This document shows, piece after piece, positions 1 through 6,183 of a stretch of DNA of 20,929 nt. Both the position numbers and the translations under genes were made by a program. Source of the stretch: Candidatus Tariuqbacter arcticus (GTDB taxonomy: Bacteria; Electryoneota; Tariuqbacteria; Tariuqbacterales; Tariuqbacteraceae); the NCBI GenBank assembly GCA_013202315.1, contig JABMRZ010000538.1, positions 1 to 20,929 of the forward strand, read 5' to 3'. Every line of letters starts with the position of its first letter. The stretch's first letter is position 1. The notes below the pieces were generated by a model. That model made no database searches. It saw only the letters and a list, made by a program, of their open reading frames with translations, and had not been told where the DNA came from.

Positions 1-154
1 GAATTAGGATTTAGGAATTAGGATTTAGGAATTAGGATTTAGGAATTAGGATTTAGGAATTAGGATTTAGGAATTAGGATTTAGGGTTTAGGATTTAGGA
101 ATTAGGATTTAGGATTTAGGGGTTAGGGTTTTGGGGTTAGGGTTTAGGGGTTAG
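1..154 (+). repeat. Heptamer tandem array, 22 units, telomere-like
   Basis: Twenty-two consecutive 7-bp units run in perfect phase from base 1 to 154 with no indel. The first twelve alternate strictly GAATTAG and GATTTAG, giving a 14-bp higher-order period. The last units turn G-rich (GGGTTAG, GGTTTAG, and one GGTTTTG). The array probably continues left of the window. Its consensus is roughly GRNTTAG. Reverse-complement relatives sit at 4069-4096 and 16400-16448. No gene is visible inside it. Confidence 0.95.
119..150 (+). other. G-quadruplex motif at end of heptamer array
   Basis: Five G-tracts (119-122, 126-128, 133-136, 140-142, 147-150) are separated by loops TTA, TTTT, TTA and TTTA. This meets the usual G3+N1-7 rule with one tract to spare. 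It lies about 100 bp upstream of the phosphatase gene on the coding strand, so it could form in DNA or in a leader RNA. Folding is inferred, not shown. Confidence 0.6.
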
Positions 155-159
155 CAGGC

Positions 160-189
160 TGTCATTCCCACATTGTTTTAACGGGAATG
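160..189. repeat. Small palindrome beginning TGTCATTCC
   Basis: CATTCCC (163-169) and GGGAATG (183-189) form a 7-bp inverted repeat around a 13-nt spacer. The 9-mer TGTCATTCC at 160-168 recurs at 16253-16261 in another palindromic element, and both lie close to heptamer arrays. It may be a degenerate dispersed palindromic repeat. Confidence 0.35.
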
Positions 190-252
190 CACCTCCCATA
201 AAAATTATACCGGATAGTCTATTCATTGTTATAATTTAAGGATAAGCATACT

Positions 253-777
253 TTGAACTGGTTGAAAAAAACTTACAATCAAAGTGACATACTGGAGAAA
301 TATAAAGTTCTACTGGTATGCACGGGGAACTCCTGCCGAAGTCCAATGGCAGAAGGGGCGCTTAAGAGTCTATTGGAAGAACAGGGTGCGCAATTAGTAT
401 CAGTCAAAAGCGCGGGTACATCTACTGTGCAGGGGATACCCGCATCCTTCATTGGCGTTTCGGTTATGCGAAAACACGGCATCAATATTATGTCCCACCG
501 CAGTCAGCCGGTAACCAGAAAGCTGATGGATAGAAGCGATCTGATTTTAGTAATGGCGGACAACCATTATCAGCATTTGATTGAGAAATATCCTCAGCAT
601 AAGCATAAAATCTATCATTTGAAGAATTACGGAATGGATGAACCGGTCGAAGACCCTAATGTTGTCGATCCGATCGGAGGGGAAATTGAACTTTATGAAG
701 AAGTCTATGAAGATATTTATCGAGAAGTAAGGCGAATCGCCACTTATATTGTCAACGCTTCAATGGAAAAATATTGA
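253..777 (+). CDS. Low-molecular-weight protein phosphatase, possibly arginine-phosphatase-like
   Basis: A 174-residue member of the LMW-PTP/arsenate reductase-like fold. The phosphate-binding loop CTGNSCRS (residues 23-30) supplies nucleophile Cys23 and Arg29. The late acidic loop is DPIGG (Asp139 as likely general acid). In the family, tyrosine phosphatases usually have Ile at the CxGNxCR position and DPWY late, whereas YwlE-type arginine phosphatases have Thr and DPFGG. Ser27 plus DPIGG therefore leans toward the YwlE side, but this is inference. TTG at 253 is the only reasonable start because the first in-frame ATG lies inside the catalytic loop; an AAGG stretch sits about 11 nt upstream. 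It leads a cluster with a glycosyltransferase, so a role in controlling envelope polysaccharide synthesis is also possible. Confidence 0.85.
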   Translation: MNWLKKTYNQSDILEKYKVLLVCTGNSCRSPMAEGALKSLLEEQGAQLVSVKSAGTSTVQGIPASFIGVSVMRKHGINIMSHRSQPVTRKLMDRSDLILVMADNHYQHLIEKYPQHKHKIYHLKNYGMDEPVEDPNVVDPIGGEIELYEEVYEDIYREVRRIATYIVNASMEKY

Positions 778-780
778 GGG

Positions 781-1557
781 GTGATGCTGGATATTTCCGC
801 TGTCGTTTTGAGTTATAACGAAGAGTTGAACATCGCCCGGTGTTTGTCAAGCCTGGACTTCTGCCGGGAGATCGTGGTGGTCGACTCTGGCAGTACTGAT
901 AAAACGAACAAAATCGCCGCAAATTTCACCGAAAAGGTATTATACCATCCGATAGAAGGACACGGCGCACAACTGAATTGGGGAATAGAACAGACCACCA
1001 ATGATTGGATACTATCTTTGGATGCAGATGAGGAAATCTCGGTTCAATTGAAGAAGTCCATTAAGGACATCGCGTCCAACTCCCCTTTTGTCGGATATCA
1101 TCTCAACCGCAAGACATTCTACCTCGGCAGGTGGATTGAACACAGCGGCTGGTATCCCCAGTATATCCTCCGGCTCTTCAATAAAAATTATGGGTGCAGT
1201 AATCAGGCGGCAATTCACAAAAGTATTTCAGTGAAGGGGGAAACGGACCGGTTAGAAGGCGACATCCTGCACTATTCCTATCGCAGTCTATCTCATCACC
1301 TGGCCAAGATAAATGATTATACCTCATCCATAGCCGCTGAGCGCTATGGGAACGGGCGCAGGTTCAATCTTTTGAAGGGTATTTTCGCCCCGCCCGCGGA
1401 ATTTTTGAAGAAATACATAATCCAGCGCGGGTTCCTCGATGGATTCCCCGGATTTGCGGTGGCGGTCACTTCCGCCGCTTATTCTTTTATGAAGCAGGCG
1501 AAGCTGTATGAAATTTCTTTAAATGAAAAAAAAGTGGAAAACGGTAACGACAATTGA
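781..1557 (+). CDS. Glycosyltransferase family 2, WaaE/KdtX-like
   Basis: A GT-A glycosyltransferase of about 258 residues. It opens with AVVLSYNEELNIARCL and VVDSGSTDKT, the nucleotide-sugar-binding signature, and has the metal-binding DAD at residues 81-83 in LSLDADEEI. The middle (FYLGRWIEHSGWYPQYILRL) and the C-terminal helix region match the WaaE/KdtX group that adds hexose to the LPS inner core. No long membrane segment is evident, so it is probably cytoplasmic or peripheral. The start is either GTG 781 or ATG 784; GAGGG directly precedes both. It follows the phosphatase stop by 3 nt and overlaps the next start by 4 nt (TTGA), so translational coupling is likely. The exact sugar and acceptor cannot be told. 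Confidence 0.88.
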   Translation: MMLDISAVVLSYNEELNIARCLSSLDFCREIVVVDSGSTDKTNKIAANFTEKVLYHPIEGHGAQLNWGIEQTTNDWILSLDADEEISVQLKKSIKDIASNSPFVGYHLNRKTFYLGRWIEHSGWYPQYILRLFNKNYGCSNQAAIHKSISVKGETDRLEGDILHYSYRSLSHHLAKINDYTSSIAAERYGNGRRFNLLKGIFAPPAEFLKKYIIQRGFLDGFPGFAVAVTSAAYSFMKQAKLYEISLNEKKVENGNDN

Positions 1558-2357
1558 AATCGAGAATTCTTCTTTGTTCCATATATTTGATATTTATTAA
1601 TTCCGGAATTATATTCACTTCATCACCGACAATCGCGCAGGAGGTGAACCGAAGCTGGGCAAACCACGCTTTCGGAGTGAGTGAGAAGCTGAATTTCAAC
1701 ATCGACTACGCCTTCATCACCGCTGGTTACGCCGAGATATCCATAGATACTATGATTGAGATTGGCGGGCGGCAGTGTTATCAAGTGGTGTCAAAGGTCC
1801 GTTCAAACAAGGTTTTCGATATCGTTTTCAAGGTTCGAGACCGGGTGGAGACAAATATTGATGTCAGGGGCATTTACAGCCGCCGCTACTTCAAACAGCT
1901 TCAAGAGGGGAAATACCGCGACATCCGGGAGGTTATTTACGAACCGGAAAGAGGGCTGGCCCACCTCCTGATAAAAGGGGTATATAAAGAGACCACCAAG
2001 ATCGAATCCTGCGCCCAGGACATCCTCTCCGCCTTGTTTTTCGTGCGAACGCTGGAATTTGATGTGGGGGATACCATCAACATCAACCTGCACGATATGA
2101 CCAAATCATATCCGCTGAAGGTCAGGGTAAATCGCCGCGAGCGAGTGCAAGTCCCCGCCGGCGAATTCGACTGTCTGGTTGTTGAACCGTTCCTCGAAAC
2201 GGAAGGGATGTTCCGTTCCAAAGGAAAAATCGAGCTATGGCTGACCGATGACGAACGCAAAATACCCGTCTTGATGCGCACGGAAATTGCCATTATCGGT
2301 TATATCGACGCCAAGTTAGCGCAATATATTCCCGGCAAACCGGTGGAATTAAAATGA
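1554..2357 (+). CDS. DUF3108 domain protein, exported
   Basis: A 267-residue protein with a signal peptide: short basic start, a hydrophobic stretch to about residue 22, then a likely cut near TIAQE. The mature part is a beta-rich DUF3108-type domain with motifs such as FNIDYAFITAGYAEISID, a middle block around QDILSALFFVRTL, and the late PAGEFDCLVVEP and GKIELWLTDDERKIPVLM. The last of these is the most diagnostic block of this family. Function is unknown; members are taken to be periplasmic or envelope proteins. It starts at a TTG overlapping the glycosyltransferase stop and ends in an ATGA overlap with the next gene, so the cluster is co-translated. Envelope or LPS biogenesis is a guess from context. 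Confidence 0.82.
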   Translation: MKSRILLCSIYLIFINSGIIFTSSPTIAQEVNRSWANHAFGVSEKLNFNIDYAFITAGYAEISIDTMIEIGGRQCYQVVSKVRSNKVFDIVFKVRDRVETNIDVRGIYSRRYFKQLQEGKYRDIREVIYEPERGLAHLLIKGVYKETTKIESCAQDILSALFFVRTLEFDVGDTININLHDMTKSYPLKVRVNRRERVQVPAGEFDCLVVEPFLETEGMFRSKGKIELWLTDDERKIPVLMRTEIAIIGYIDAKLAQYIPGKPVELK

Positions 2358-3295
2358 AAAAGCCGCATCGAATAGACTTAAGCAAAGTCAGAACCACCTC
2401 TATAGCTGACCTTCCCCGCAAGGTTAAAGCCGATTTCCTCGGCGAGCCCTTCGAGCCGGGCGGGGAATTCGACCGCTTCATCGACAGCCTGCCGGATATA
2501 CTGAAAGCGGCGGATTTGCGGGAATACGCCCGCTTATGGGCTGATGCAGTGAAAAACGGAAAGGAAGTCCTGTTGATGATGGGCGCTCATCCAATCAAAG
2601 TTGGGCTTTCAACTATCATCATCGACTTAGTGGAAAAAGGGTTCATCACCGGTATCGCCGGGAACGGGGCAGTCGCCATTCACGATTGTGAAATGACGCT
2701 CTTTGGCAGGACATCCGAAGAAGTCATCAACGGATTGCGGGACGGAACATTCGGTATGTCGAAGGAAACCGGCGAATTCCTGAACGGCGCCGCTATATTC
2801 GCCGCTGAAAACGACCTCGGTTTCGGAGAAGCCCTGGGTGAAAAACTCGATGAAGCGTCCCCGGATTTTTCGGAACTGTCTTTGACACTCGCCTGTCGAA
2901 AACGCGGCATCCCCTTCACCGCGCATATATCCATCGGGGCGGACATCGTCCATCAACAGCCGTCCTGCGACGGGGGCGCAATCGGCGCCGCTTCGCACAC
3001 TGATTTTAAGATACTGGCGCATTTAGTATCGCGGCTTTCCAATGGTATCGTCATCAATTTGGGGTCGGCGGTAATCATGCCGGAGGTTTTTTTGAAGGCG
3101 TTGACCGTCGCCCGGAATTTGGGTCATAAGGTGGAGAACTTCACTGCCGCCAATTTCGATATGATTCAACATTACCGCCCCAACACCAATGTATTGAACC
3201 GGCCGATTGAAACCGGCGGCGGCAGGAAATTCGCTTTCACCGGGCATCATGAGATTATGTTTCCGCTGGTGGCGGCGATGGTGAAAGTGTCATAG
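2354..3295 (+). CDS. Conserved protein with deoxyhypusine-synthase-like Rossmann fold
   Basis: A 313-residue protein without signal peptide or membrane segment. Residues 72-115 (LLMMGAHPIKVGLSTIIIDL, then GFITGIAGNGAVAIHDCE) and the later INLGSAVIMPEVFLKAL block recall the NAD-binding fold of deoxyhypusine synthase and its unassigned bacterial relatives. I recognise the overall pattern but not a characterised orthologue. Bacteria generally lack eIF5A, so a classical deoxyhypusine reaction is unlikely, and the catalytic-lysine GGGxxKN region of true enzymes is not evident. ATG 2354 overlaps the DUF3108 stop by 4 nt. Transcription may continue past this gene, but the repeat-rich block starting 1 nt after its stop separates it from the GxxExxY gene. 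Confidence 0.7.
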   Translation: MKKPHRIDLSKVRTTSIADLPRKVKADFLGEPFEPGGEFDRFIDSLPDILKAADLREYARLWADAVKNGKEVLLMMGAHPIKVGLSTIIIDLVEKGFITGIAGNGAVAIHDCEMTLFGRTSEEVINGLRDGTFGMSKETGEFLNGAAIFAAENDLGFGEALGEKLDEASPDFSELSLTLACRKRGIPFTAHISIGADIVHQQPSCDGGAIGAASHTDFKILAHLVSRLSNGIVINLGSAVIMPEVFLKALTVARNLGHKVENFTAANFDMIQHYRPNTNVLNRPIETGGGRKFAFTGHHEIMFPLVAAMVKVS

Positions 3296-3296
3296 A

Positions 3297-3580
3297 ATTC
3301 ACAGTACATTAAGTAATGAAGTAATGACAGACATATTCACTTAATTACTCAATTACTGTGAATAAATACTGTGAATAATTACTGTGAATTGTAGTTGCTT
3401 GAGTGAGATGATTCACAGTTGTAAGACTAAGATTCACAGTGCATGAAGAAAGATTCACAGTACATTAAGTAATGAAGTAATGACAGACATATTCACTTAA
3501 TTACTTAATTACTGTGAATAAATACTGTGAATAATTACTGTGCATAATTACTGTGAATAATTATCGTGAACTATATTAGT
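3297..3580. repeat. ACTGTGAAT / ATTCACAGT repeat block with 90-bp duplication
   Basis: This fills the gap between two genes. A 90-bp unit at 3297-3386 recurs at 3453-3542, 156 bp away, with a single mismatch (C3350 to T). Each copy is an imperfect palindrome, ATTCACAGT...AAGTAAT against ATTACT(T/C)AATTACTGTGAAT. Inside are 13-bp tandem units (AATTACTGTGAAT and AAATACTGTGAAT), 8-bp units (AAGTAATG; TTAATTAC), and GATTCACAGT at 3410, 3431 and 3452, an exact 21-bp period. I count four exact ATTCACAGT and six exact ACTGTGAAT here. No ORF is convincing within it. Confidence 0.93.
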
Positions 3581-3588
3581 ATAGGCTT

Positions 3589-3996
3589 ATGGAAATACCT
3601 AAACACATTGACGAACTCGAATATCGCATAATAGGTATTTGTTTCGATGTTCATAGTGAATTAGGCCCCGGTTTTCCTGAGGAGTATTATCAAAAGTCCC
3701 TGGAATACGAATTTACTAAGCGCGGAATAGCTTTTGAACCACAGAAACCCATTCAAGTATTTTACAAAGAAATTCAAGTCGGATTGAATTATCTGGATTT
3801 TTTAGTTGAAGAACAACTTATACTTGAGATAAAATCGGTAAGAGCTTTAGACAATGTCCATAAATTTCAGGTTATTAAATATCTCGCTTCATCATCTTAT
3901 AATTTTGCTTTATTGGTCAATTTTGGTCAAGATAAAATGCGGTATGAAAAGTTAATCCCGCCCGCTAAAATCCAGAACTTCAAAAACATCAAGTAA
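3589..3996 (+). CDS. GxxExxY family protein, putative PD-(D/E)xK nuclease
   Basis: A 135-residue protein matching the GxxExxY family (PDDEXK_3-like). The namesake motif is G28-F-P-E31-E-Y-Y34 within SELGPGFPEEYYQKSLEYEF, and a nuclease-like core reads LDFLVEEQLILEIKSV with Asp70, Glu80 and Lys82. Length and layout are typical and the ORF appears intact. The family's biological role is not established; a DNA or RNA endonuclease is inferred from the fold. The gene is visibly AT-richer than the neighbouring obg and DHS-like genes and is flanked on both sides by ACTGTGAAT arrays, which suggests it arrived as a unit. The ATG at 3589 is 9 nt after the last degenerate repeat, with no clear Shine-Dalgarno site. 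Confidence 0.88.
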   Translation: MEIPKHIDELEYRIIGICFDVHSELGPGFPEEYYQKSLEYEFTKRGIAFEPQKPIQVFYKEIQVGLNYLDFLVEEQLILEIKSVRALDNVHKFQVIKYLASSSYNFALLVNFGQDKMRYEKLIPPAKIQNFKNIK

Positions 3997-4055
3997 TTGG
4001 TTACTTAATTACTTAATTACTGTGAATATTATAATTACTGTGAATAATTACTTGA
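3997..4055. repeat. Downstream ACTGTGAAT repeats flanking GxxExxY gene
   Basis: Directly after the stop come TTACTTAATTACTTAATTAC (8-bp period) and two exact ACTGTGAAT motifs at 4019-4027 and 4037-4045. These are the same units as the upstream block at 3297-3580, so the gene is bracketed by one repeat family in direct orientation. Confidence 0.9.
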
Positions 4056-4068
4056 GCAACCAGCAGCC

Positions 4069-4096
4069 AAACCCTAAATCCTAAATCCTAAACCCT
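4069..4096 (-). repeat. Short heptamer array abutting obg start
   Basis: Four in-phase heptamers (AAACCCT, AAATCCT, AAATCCT, AAACCCT) end 5 nt before the obg ATG. Read on the minus strand they are AGGGTTT/AGGATTT, the same family as the array at 1-154 but inverted. They occupy the place where a ribosome binding site would normally lie. Confidence 0.88.
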
Positions 4097-4101
4097 GAAA
4101 A

Positions 4102-5100
4102 ATGTTCATCGACACCGCCCAAATAGAAATCGCATCCGGCAAAGGCGGCTCCGGTATTGTCAGCTTCCACCGGGAAAAATTCATACCCAAAGGCGGTCCC
4201 GACGGCGGCAACGGCGGTAAAGGGGGCGATGTCATCCTGACCGCCGACCAGAAACTCCATACACTGATGGATTATGCTTACAAACGAAAATACAAAGCGG
4301 GCAATGGCAGGCCGGGCGGCTCCAACAACCGCAAAGGCGCTTCAGGGAAAGACTTGAAAATCCGCCTGCCGGTAGGCACCATAGTTTTCGACCGGGGGAC
4401 GGATGAATTGTTGGGCGACTTGACCGCGGATGGTCAGCAACTCGCAGCCGCCAGAGGCGGCAGGGGCGGCTTCGGGAACGCCCATTTTAAGAGTTCCATC
4501 AATCGCGCTCCCAGGGCATTCACCCCAGGCGAAGAGGGTGAATACCATTCCCTCCGGCTGGAACTGAAACTGCTGGCGGATGTGGGGTTGGTGGGATTGC
4601 CTAACGCCGGGAAATCCACGCTATTGTCCCGCCTTTCAGCCGCCAGACCTAAGATCGCCCCTTATCCTTTCACCACCCTTATCCCCAATCTTGGGATAGT
4701 CAAGGCAGGCGAATATTCCAGCTTCGTGATGGCGGATATCCCCGGTTTAATCGAGGGGGCGCATCAGGGTAAAGGGCTGGGCGATGAATTCCTGCGCCAC
4801 ATCGAACGAACCCAAATCCTGCTGTTTCTCATAGACATAACTTCAAACGATATTGGAAGAGACTATCATACTTTGGAGAATGAACTGGAAAGTTTCGACC
4901 CTGCGCTAATAAAAAAGCCCCGCCTCACAGCCTTGACCAAAGCGGATTTACTGTCCGATTTACCTCAGGATTTCACCCTTCCGGTCGACATTGTGATTTC
5001 CGCTGTTTCCGGCTATAACCTGCTCCAATTAACGGGTATGCTCTATGACCGGCTGAAACAAGCTTGGAGCGTTGAAGATTTGCAGGGGAGTGAATTGTGA
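4102..5100 (+). CDS. obgE: Obg family GTPase
   Basis: The 332-residue ribosome-associated GTPase Obg/CgtA, which acts in late 50S assembly and stress signalling. Residues 1-158 form the glycine-rich Obg fold (GKGGSGIVSFHREKF, GGPDGGNGGKGGDV, RGGRGGFGNAHFK). The G domain follows: G1 GLPNAGKST at 165-173, switch I PFTT, G3 DIPG at 212-215, G4 TKAD at 279-282 (Thr in place of the usual Asn), and G5 around SAVSG at 300-304. It has no C-terminal OCT extension, as in many bacteria. The start is confirmed by the conserved MFID opening, yet the leader is a heptamer array without a Shine-Dalgarno site. Its stop overlaps the dprA GTG by 4 nt. Confidence 0.97.
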   Translation: MFIDTAQIEIASGKGGSGIVSFHREKFIPKGGPDGGNGGKGGDVILTADQKLHTLMDYAYKRKYKAGNGRPGGSNNRKGASGKDLKIRLPVGTIVFDRGTDELLGDLTADGQQLAAARGGRGGFGNAHFKSSINRAPRAFTPGEEGEYHSLRLELKLLADVGLVGLPNAGKSTLLSRLSAARPKIAPYPFTTLIPNLGIVKAGEYSSFVMADIPGLIEGAHQGKGLGDEFLRHIERTQILLFLIDITSNDIGRDYHTLENELESFDPALIKKPRLTALTKADLLSDLPQDFTLPVDIVISAVSGYNLLQLTGMLYDRLKQAWSVEDLQGSEL

Positions 5101-6182
5101 ATATACCAGCGCTCCTGACCATTTCCAACATTCCCGGCATCGGTCCTGTTCGAGCGCGAAATCTCATCGCTCACTTCGGGAGCCCGGAAGCGGCTTTATC
5201 CGCCGGTGCAGGTGAAATCGCCGCCATAGCCAATATCGGTCCCAAAATCGCCGGGGCATTCAAACCGGTCGACCCCGATTTCGCCGACAAACAACTGGAA
5301 GAAGCGGAGAAAGCAGGCGCTCAATGCTTAACCTACTGGGATGACGATTATCCCCCATACCTCAAGGAAATTTACGATCCACCGCTGGTATTATTTTTTC
5401 AAGGTTCATCGGACTGTCTGCAGCAATTCTGCCTTGCGGTGGTGGGAACCAGGAAGCCTTCGGAATATGGGCGCACCTCAACTAAGAACATTGTCGCCGG
5501 TCTCGCCCGGCAGAACCTTGTCATCGTTTCCGGTCTGGCGAGAGGGATCGATTCGCTGGCGCACCTCGCGGCTTTGGATGCGGGAGGGTATACCGTTGCG
5601 GTTTTAGGGAGCGGGTTGGACATCGACTATCCCCGCGAAAACAGAAAGCTTCGAGATAGAATCACCGAGCAGGGCGTGGTCATCTCCGAATTTCCTTTCG
5701 GCACTGTTCCTGACGGCAGGAACTTCCCCCGCCGGAACCGCATCATCAGCGGCTTATCGCTGGGGACGCTGGTGATGGAAGCTGGCGAAAGGAGCGGCGC
5801 ACTCATCACCGCCGCCTACGCTGTCGACCAGAACCGCGAAGTCTTCGCACTGCCGGGAGATGTCCGCCGCCTTCAAAGCGCAGGCTGCAACCGCCTCATC
5901 AAGACCGGCAGAGCCGCTCTGATCACTTCTGAAATGGATATCCTGCAGGTGCTTCAAATCCAGCTTTCGCTCAAACTGGAAGCGCCGGAAGCCGAAAAGA
6001 TGCCCGCATTATCCGGCGACCAGCTCAAAATTTACCAAGCCGTTGGTTCCGACTCCATCTACATCGATGATCTGGCGCAGGCGGTGCAGATGAACCCTTC
6101 CGAAACCCTTACAATCCTGCTGGAAATGGAGATGAACGGCTTGATTAATCAAGTCGCGGGGAAGAGATTTGTGAGGTCTTGA
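5097..6182 (+). CDS. dprA: DNA-processing protein DprA
   Basis: A full-length DprA/Smf of 361 residues, which loads RecA onto incoming single-stranded DNA during transformation. It has an N-terminal helix-hairpin-helix region (about residues 8-56, NIPGIGPVRARNL and NIGPKIAGAF). The Rossmann-like DprA core includes VVGTRKPSEYG, SGLARGIDSLAH (145-156), VLGSGLDIDYPREN and FPRRNRIISGLS (210-221). The C-terminal winged-helix-like domain covers about residues 300-361. It is cytoplasmic. GTG 5097 overlaps the obg stop. No other competence gene is in view, and DprA is common in non-competent bacteria, so natural transformation is not proven. The next gene starts 1 nt after its stop. Confidence 0.96.
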   Translation: MNIPALLTISNIPGIGPVRARNLIAHFGSPEAALSAGAGEIAAIANIGPKIAGAFKPVDPDFADKQLEEAEKAGAQCLTYWDDDYPPYLKEIYDPPLVLFFQGSSDCLQQFCLAVVGTRKPSEYGRTSTKNIVAGLARQNLVIVSGLARGIDSLAHLAALDAGGYTVAVLGSGLDIDYPRENRKLRDRITEQGVVISEFPFGTVPDGRNFPRRNRIISGLSLGTLVMEAGERSGALITAAYAVDQNREVFALPGDVRRLQSAGCNRLIKTGRAALITSEMDILQVLQIQLSLKLEAPEAEKMPALSGDQLKIYQAVGSDSIYIDDLAQAVQMNPSETLTILLEMEMNGLINQVAGKRFVRS

Positions 6183-6183
6183 T

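Noticed and set aside
1..154. Linear-chromosome telomere at the left end of the window
   Set aside because: In a telomere the G-rich strand runs toward the end, so the left end should read CCCTAA on plus. Here plus is G-rich, and similar heptamers also occur internally.
2627..3022. A minus-strand ORF opposite the DHS-like gene
   Set aside because: It is fully contained in a well-supported gene, lacks motifs, and looks like an antisense shadow of GC-biased codons.
3297..3580. CRISPR array
   Set aside because: Conserved units are only 8-13 bp, the spacing is too short for spacers, the motif occurs in both orientations, and there is no cas gene.
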